Of a stretch of 35,508 nucleotides of DNA, positions 31,799-35,508 are shown in pieces; position 1 is the stretch's first letter, and each line of letters starts with the position of its first letter. The position numbers and the translations under genes are program-made. Source of the DNA: Phenylobacterium deserti (GTDB lineage: Bacteria; Pseudomonadota; Alphaproteobacteria; Caulobacterales; Caulobacteraceae); the NCBI GenBank assembly GCA_945883235.1, contig CAMCXF010000035.1, forward strand, positions 1-35,508, read 5' to 3'. Under the pieces are notes generated by a model. It searched no databases and was not told where the DNA came from. It saw only the letters and a program-made list of their open reading frames with translations.

Positions 31799-32625
31799 GC
31801 CGAAGCTCGCCCAAGGGCTGAGCAGATGGCGTCAAGGAAGATGTCGTAGAGACCCGGCGGCATGTCGTGCCCCATGCCCGGGATCATGCGCAACTCGGCC
31901 CCGGGAACGGCGGCGACGGTGGTTTCGCCGCCAATGGGCTGCACCAGCGGATCGTCGGCCCCGTGCAGCACAACCGTCGGTATAGCCAGCGCATTTAGTC
32001 CCGTCGTGCGGTCACCATCGGCCATGATCGCCGCGCGCTGGCGTGCGACGCCGGGCGGATTGAACCCGCGACGGTGTTCCGCTTCAGCCCGGGCGCGAAG
32101 GTCGCCGGGCGGCCAAGGATAGTCCGGACTGCCGATGGTCAATGCATTGGCAACGCTATGATCGAGGAATGCTGCGTAGTCCGCGATCGGATCCGGAGGT
32201 GCCACATTCAGGACCGCCATGGCCTCCGGCGTGGACCTGAGCGTTCCAGGCGCGCCGGTCGCCGACATGATCGAGGTCATCGACTTGACCTGGCCCGGGT
32301 GATCGATGGCCATCCGCTGCACGATCATCCCGCCCATGGAGACGCCCACGATGTGCGCGCGCGCTGCGCCCACGGCATCGAGAACGGCCACGGCGTCATG
32401 GCTCATGTCGGCCAGGGTGTAGGGGTCGGTGGGCCAGGTCGACAGGCCGACATCGCGATTGTCCATCCGGACGGTGCGATAGCCTCGCGCGACCAGCAGG
32501 TTGCAAAACGCCTCCGGCCAGCGCGTCATTTGCGAGCCAAGTCCGTTCACCAGCAGGATGGTCTCCGGGCCCTGGCCGAAGGTCTGGTACTCCAGTTCCA
32601 CGGCCCCGTTTTGTGCTCTCGGCAT
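31795..32625 (-). CDS. Alpha/beta hydrolase
   Basis: A 276-residue alpha/beta hydrolase: LLVNGLGSQMTRWPEAFCNL (oxyanion region), DNRDVGLSTW, the nucleophile in GVSMGGMIVQRMA, the likely Asp in VLHGADDPLVQP, and His in PGMGHDMPPG. The type is seen in esterases and in putative polyketide- or antibiotic-hydrolysing proteins; the substrate is unknown. ATG 32625 has GGAG upstream; a longer TTG start at 32679 is less likely. It is coupled to the DUF3995 gene. Confidence 0.88.
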   Translation of the reverse strand: MPRAQNGAVELEYQTFGQGPETILLVNGLGSQMTRWPEAFCNLLVARGYRTVRMDNRDVGLSTWPTDPYTLADMSHDAVAVLDAVGAARAHIVGVSMGGMIVQRMAIDHPGQVKSMTSIMSATGAPGTLRSTPEAMAVLNVAPPDPIADYAAFLDHSVANALTIGSPDYPWPPGDLRARAEAEHRRGFNPPGVARQRAAIMADGDRTTGLNALAIPTVVLHGADDPLVQPIGGETTVAAVPGAELRMIPGMGHDMPPGLYDIFLDAICSALGRASA

Positions 32626-32769
32626 CACTTGGTCTCCAGCGCTTGTATCCTGTAGGTTGAATGATGGCAGATGGGACAATCCTGTCGCGTGAATCGGCTG
32701 GTCATCTGCCGGGCCGCTCGCCTATCATGCCGCCCTGGTGTCGCCTTGGGGGAGGGGTCGACTAAACGA

Positions 32770-32862
32770 ATGCGCGTTATCGTTCCCTTGTTGCTGTCCC
32801 TCGCGATGTGGGGGTTCATCATCCTCGGCCTCATCGGGCTATGGCTGAAGATTTTTGGCTGA
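32770..32862 (+). CDS. Putative 30-residue single-helix membrane peptide
   Basis: From ATG 32770 a 30-residue frame reads MRVIVPLLLSLAMWGFIILG with LIGLWLKIFG after it, nearly all hydrophobic. A purine-rich run GGGGGAGGGG lies about 10 nt upstream. It sits in the gap between two leftward genes. Composition is far from random GC-rich sequence, which supports a small membrane protein, but its shortness leaves doubt. Confidence 0.4.
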   Translation: MRVIVPLLLSLAMWGFIILGLIGLWLKIFG

Positions 32863-32877
32863 ACCCCCGACGTGCTT

Positions 32878-33843
32878 TCAGGGGATCAACAGAACCCGAC
32901 CGACCGCCTGCCGGCTTTCGATATAGCGATGCGCCTCACTCGCTTCTGACAGCGGGAACGTCCGGTCGATCATCACCTTGAGCTCACCACTGGCCACATC
33001 GGCGATCAGTTTGGCGATATTCTTCTGCACCCGTTCCGTCGCGATCTCGGCACCCAGGAAAACGCCTGACAGGGTGCGATTGCCGCCCATCATCGAGCCC
33101 ACATCCACGCGCATCGGCTCACGGCCCGCAGCGCCCACCATCGAGACTCGTCCGCGATAGGCCAGAGAACCGATGGAGGACTGCAACGTGGGACCGCCCA
33201 CCGAGTCGACGATGACGTTGACGCCCTTCTTTTCGGTGATGCGCATCACCTCGGCCACCACGTCGTGGGTCTTGTAGTTAATGCCATGGGTCATGCCGAT
33301 GGCCTTGAGTTTCTCCAGTCGCTCATCGGACGAGGCGGTGGCCAGGATCATCGAGGCTCCAGCCCGCGCGGCCAGCTGGATCGCCGCCACGCCAACGCCG
33401 GACGCTCCCGCCTGGACCATGACAGTCTCGCCTTTTTGAAGGCGGCCGAACTCGAACAGGCAGTCATCAGCCGTGCCGAAGGTCACGGGGATTACGGCTG
33501 CGTGGCGGACATCCATGCCATCCGGGATCACCCAGGCCGTCTTGGCCGAGACGGCGCGCAGTTCGGCGTGGCTGCCCCAGCCGCCGGTGGTGGCGACCTT
33601 CTGGCCGACCTTCAGGTGCGTGACCTCGCCGCCGACTTCGATAATCGTGCCGGCGGCCTGATAACCCACCACATGCGGATTGGTCATCAGAGGGCCGCCG
33701 TGACGGTTCAGGGTGTCGCCGCCCTCGATGGACACCGCTTCGACCCGGATCACGATGCCCTTGGGATGGCACTGGGGATCCGGCACGTCTTCGTAGCGCA
33801 GGACGTCCGGCGGACCATTCTCGTAGTAAACGGCGGCTTTCAT
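32878..33843 (-). CDS. Zinc-type-alcohol-dehydrogenase-like quinone oxidoreductase
   Basis: A 321-residue MDR-superfamily NADPH:quinone oxidoreductase. The GroES-like N-terminal domain begins MKAAVYYENGPPDVLRYEDV. The Rossmann part has VMVQAGASGVGVAAIQLAAR, followed by ILATASSDERLEKLKAIG. The end (AHRYIESRQAVGRVLLIP) is typical of quinone reductases. No zinc-binding Cys cluster is visible, as in the quinone reductase branch. It is divergent from the tandem VOC gene, 71 nt apart, hinting at shared control of detoxification genes (inference). Confidence 0.92.
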   Translation of the reverse strand: MKAAVYYENGPPDVLRYEDVPDPQCHPKGIVIRVEAVSIEGGDTLNRHGGPLMTNPHVVGYQAAGTIIEVGGEVTHLKVGQKVATTGGWGSHAELRAVSAKTAWVIPDGMDVRHAAVIPVTFGTADDCLFEFGRLQKGETVMVQAGASGVGVAAIQLAARAGASMILATASSDERLEKLKAIGMTHGINYKTHDVVAEVMRITEKKGVNVIVDSVGGPTLQSSIGSLAYRGRVSMVGAAGREPMRVDVGSMMGGNRTLSGVFLGAEIATERVQKNIAKLIADVASGELKVMIDRTFPLSEASEAHRYIESRQAVGRVLLIP

Positions 33844-33914
33844 TGGCGGCTCCCTAAACGCTTGTTTGACGAAACCCATTCCACGAGCAAGCTGGGGGTG
33901 CAAGTGAGGAACCC

Positions 33915-34592
33915 ATGCAACTCGCCAAACCCCGGTTCGACATCGGCCTCGCCACAAATGACCTGGAGCCCATGCTGGCCTTCTGGCAGGGCGAGGCGGG
34001 CATTCCGCTGGACCATGTGCTGCCGATCCGGCGCGGGCAGAACCAGCACCGGCACGACCTGCTGGGCAGCGTACTCAAGATCAACCACCATGAGAGCCCG
34101 CTGCCGGACACGCCGCCCAGCGGCTACCGAGAGCTGCTGATCGCTCGGGGGGGTGTGATAACGCCACGCGAGCTGCGAGACCCGGAAGGCAACCGGGTCA
34201 CGCTGGTTCCGCCTGGCCATGACGGGATCAGCCAGATCGCGGTCCGGATCGGCGTCCGGGATCTGGCGGCCCACCGGCGTTTCTATGCGGAAGCGCTGGA
34301 CCTGCCGGAAGAGCGACCCGGCGTGTTCAGGGTCGGCGAGGGGCTGGTGCTCCTGGAGCTGGACCCCGACGCGCCCACGGACGCTGACATGCGTGGCCAC
34401 GGCTGGCGCTACATCACCTTCCAGGTCTTCAAGGTTGACGCCGAGCACGCGGCTGTCCTGGCCAGGGGCGGGCGCGAGGCCCTGGCACCTGTCACCCTGG
34501 GTACCACCGCGAGAATCTCCATGGTCCGCGATCCTGACGGCAACTGGATCGAATTGTCGCAGAGGGCGTCGATCACGGGATCGCTCGATTGA
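33915..34592 (+). CDS. Two-module VOC family protein
   Basis: A 225-residue protein with two VOC halves. The first (about 5-100) runs from FDIGLATNDLEPMLAFWQGE to DPEGNRVTLVPP. The second (about 105-215) runs from ISQIAVRIGVRDLAAHRRFY to DPDGNWIELSQR. The DPxGN-(hydrophobic)-E pattern gives one metal-ligand Glu in the second half; the first half has Leu there. It resembles glyoxalase- or dioxygenase-like proteins; the substrate is unknown. It converges on the ParA gene. Confidence 0.87.
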   Translation: MQLAKPRFDIGLATNDLEPMLAFWQGEAGIPLDHVLPIRRGQNQHRHDLLGSVLKINHHESPLPDTPPSGYRELLIARGGVITPRELRDPEGNRVTLVPPGHDGISQIAVRIGVRDLAAHRRFYAEALDLPEERPGVFRVGEGLVLLELDPDAPTDADMRGHGWRYITFQVFKVDAEHAAVLARGGREALAPVTLGTTARISMVRDPDGNWIELSQRASITGSLD

Positions 34593-34635
34593 GAGCCACA
34601 ATGGCCTTGCAGGGGCCTCCCAACCACGTCGTGGC

Positions 34636-35322
34636 TTAGGGCTCCACCCCTACGTTTTGCAGGTTCTGAGCGACGTCGGATTTCGTCCGTCCGAAGACAA
34701 ACGTTTCCACAAAGGCCCACAAATCGCCGACCTCGCGCCCTGCCTCGATTGGCGGATCGAACTCCTCGACGGAACGTCCGGTCTCAAACGCTGACTGATA
34801 GCCCGCGCGTGCGCGCAGGATGGTGGGAACCACTTGCACCCGCATCAAGCCCAGCGCTTCCAACGACCGCTTGACCGCCGGGGCCTCGACACCTGCCCTG
34901 GGTGATGGAGCCTGGTTCAGTACGGCCAGGAGGGGCTTGCGGAGACGGCGGGCGATCTCAGTGGTCTGGATGGCGGCGATCAAGTCCAGGAAAGTGGGTC
35001 GGATCACCATCAGACGGAAGTCGGCGGCGACGATCGCGTGGCAGATTTCTTCCTCAACCACTGCAGGAGTGTCGATAACCATCAGCGCTGCGCCCGCGCG
35101 CTGGCAGCTGACCTGCAACGCGAAGAGCTTCGGCCCTGTCGTTTCAGCGAGTTGCGGACCTGGTCCCTTCCGCCCCTTCAGCACCTGAGAGGCAGAACGC
35201 TGGGCGTCCGTGTCGGCCACCCAGACGCGCCGACCGCGGAGGAAGGCGGCCAACGCCAGATGCAACGCAACCGTGCTCTTGCCCGAACCGCCCTTACGCG
35301 AAATAACGGCGACGGTTCGCAT
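34636..35322 (-). CDS. ParA-family ATPase (orphan)
   Basis: A 228-residue P-loop ATPase. MRTVAVISRKGGSGKSTVAL carries the deviant Walker A (KGGSGKST, 10-17), followed by ADTDAQRSASQVLKGR and VIDTPAVVEEEI, the ParA-type motifs. It is short and has no ParB-type gene nearby. ParA relatives of this size work in plasmid or chromosome partition or place protein complexes in the cell. An in-frame GTG at 35349 could add 9 residues; ATG 35322 fits the family. Closeness to an IS630 end suggests it lies at the border of an accessory block. Confidence 0.9.
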   Translation of the reverse strand: MRTVAVISRKGGSGKSTVALHLALAAFLRGRRVWVADTDAQRSASQVLKGRKGPGPQLAETTGPKLFALQVSCQRAGAALMVIDTPAVVEEEICHAIVAADFRLMVIRPTFLDLIAAIQTTEIARRLRKPLLAVLNQAPSPRAGVEAPAVKRSLEALGLMRVQVVPTILRARAGYQSAFETGRSVEEFDPPIEAGREVGDLWAFVETFVFGRTKSDVAQNLQNVGVEP

Positions 35323-35377
35323 GCAGGCGCAGACTTTCCCAACGGACACCGGAAACCGAGCTTAGAGCGTGACCGGA

Positions 35378-35508
35378 TCAAGTTGCAGCATATCCGGAGT
35401 TGACGAGGTAGTTGGCGCATTCGTCGGCTGAGAAGTGGTCGAGGAGTTTGCCGATGCGTCGCCAGGTGGCCTCGACGGTGCGCTCTGCGGCTTTGCGCAG
35501 AAGGGTCT
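35378..35508 (-). mobile_element. IS630-family transposase, C-terminal part cut by the window edge
   Basis: Read on the minus strand, codons from 35506 give LLRKAAERTVEATWRRIGKL, then LDHFSADECANYLVNSGYAA, then T and TGA (35378-35380). I recognise this as the C-terminus of IS630-type DDE transposases, where the ECANY-NSGY ending is typical. The insertion sequence probably ends near 35361-35365 (CTTAGAGC, with a TA that IS630 elements use as target), just upstream of the ParA gene's start. The rest lies outside the window. Confidence 0.8.

Overview
This is a high-GC alphaproteobacterial chromosome segment, most likely from Caulobacterales (Brevundimonas, Phenylobacterium or Caulobacter-like). 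The evidence is a GapR (DUF2312) nucleoid protein, a DUF1674/SDHAF4 gene, a PEPxxWA-CTERM protein, HslVU, DUF2244, DUF3995 and dense overlapping GC-rich genes. No rRNA, tRNA or CRISPR array was seen.

Region 1 (1-5,565) is accessory and scarred. It opens with the last piece of a fatty-acyl-CoA synthetase gene and a frameshifted, truncated IS6-type transposase. A compact four-gene unit follows: DUF5681 and a ParB-nuclease/DNA-methyltransferase fusion on the minus strand, diverging from DUF2924 and a large serine recombinase on the plus strand. Downstream of the recombinase are five copies of a TTCCCTGTT-like word, a strong terminator hairpin and a 12-bp inverted repeat. A degenerate match to the word pair lies at 589-603 on the far side of the unit. 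I read 589-5,349 as a candidate small recombinase-methyltransferase island. This is the best candidate for a poorly described system.

Region 2 (5,566-19,602) is mostly core: a HicB-type antitoxin gene broken by an in-frame amber codon, an unknown gene, alanine dehydrogenase, a Tat-exported dienelactone hydrolase, an M23 peptidase coupled to an alpha/beta hydrolase, MarC, pyrF, an SDHAF4 homologue, rsmB, a VOC/MoeB pair, hslV-hslU, an M48 lipoprotein protease, a MarR/nitroreductase operon with a clear palindromic operator, and DUF2244.

Region 3 (19,702-25,710) reads as one catabolic operon: a YdfG-like dehydrogenase, an acyl-CoA ligase and the two subunits of a biotin-dependent acyl-CoA carboxylase (methylcrotonyl-CoA type). 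No isovaleryl-CoA dehydrogenase or enoyl-CoA hydratase is beside it.

Region 4 (25,712-35,508) holds gapR with a coupled unknown gene, a PEP-CTERM protein, yebC with a small membrane protein, an M61-like protein lacking its zinc motif, a histidine phosphatase, an SDR, an alpha/beta hydrolase/DUF3995 pair, a quinone oxidoreductase, a tandem VOC protein, an orphan ParA-like ATPase and the end of an IS630 transposase at the window edge. Two copies of a nested palindromic repeat (8,530 and 30,391) lie in intergenic gaps. Three convergent pairs overlap by 4 nt at their stop codons.
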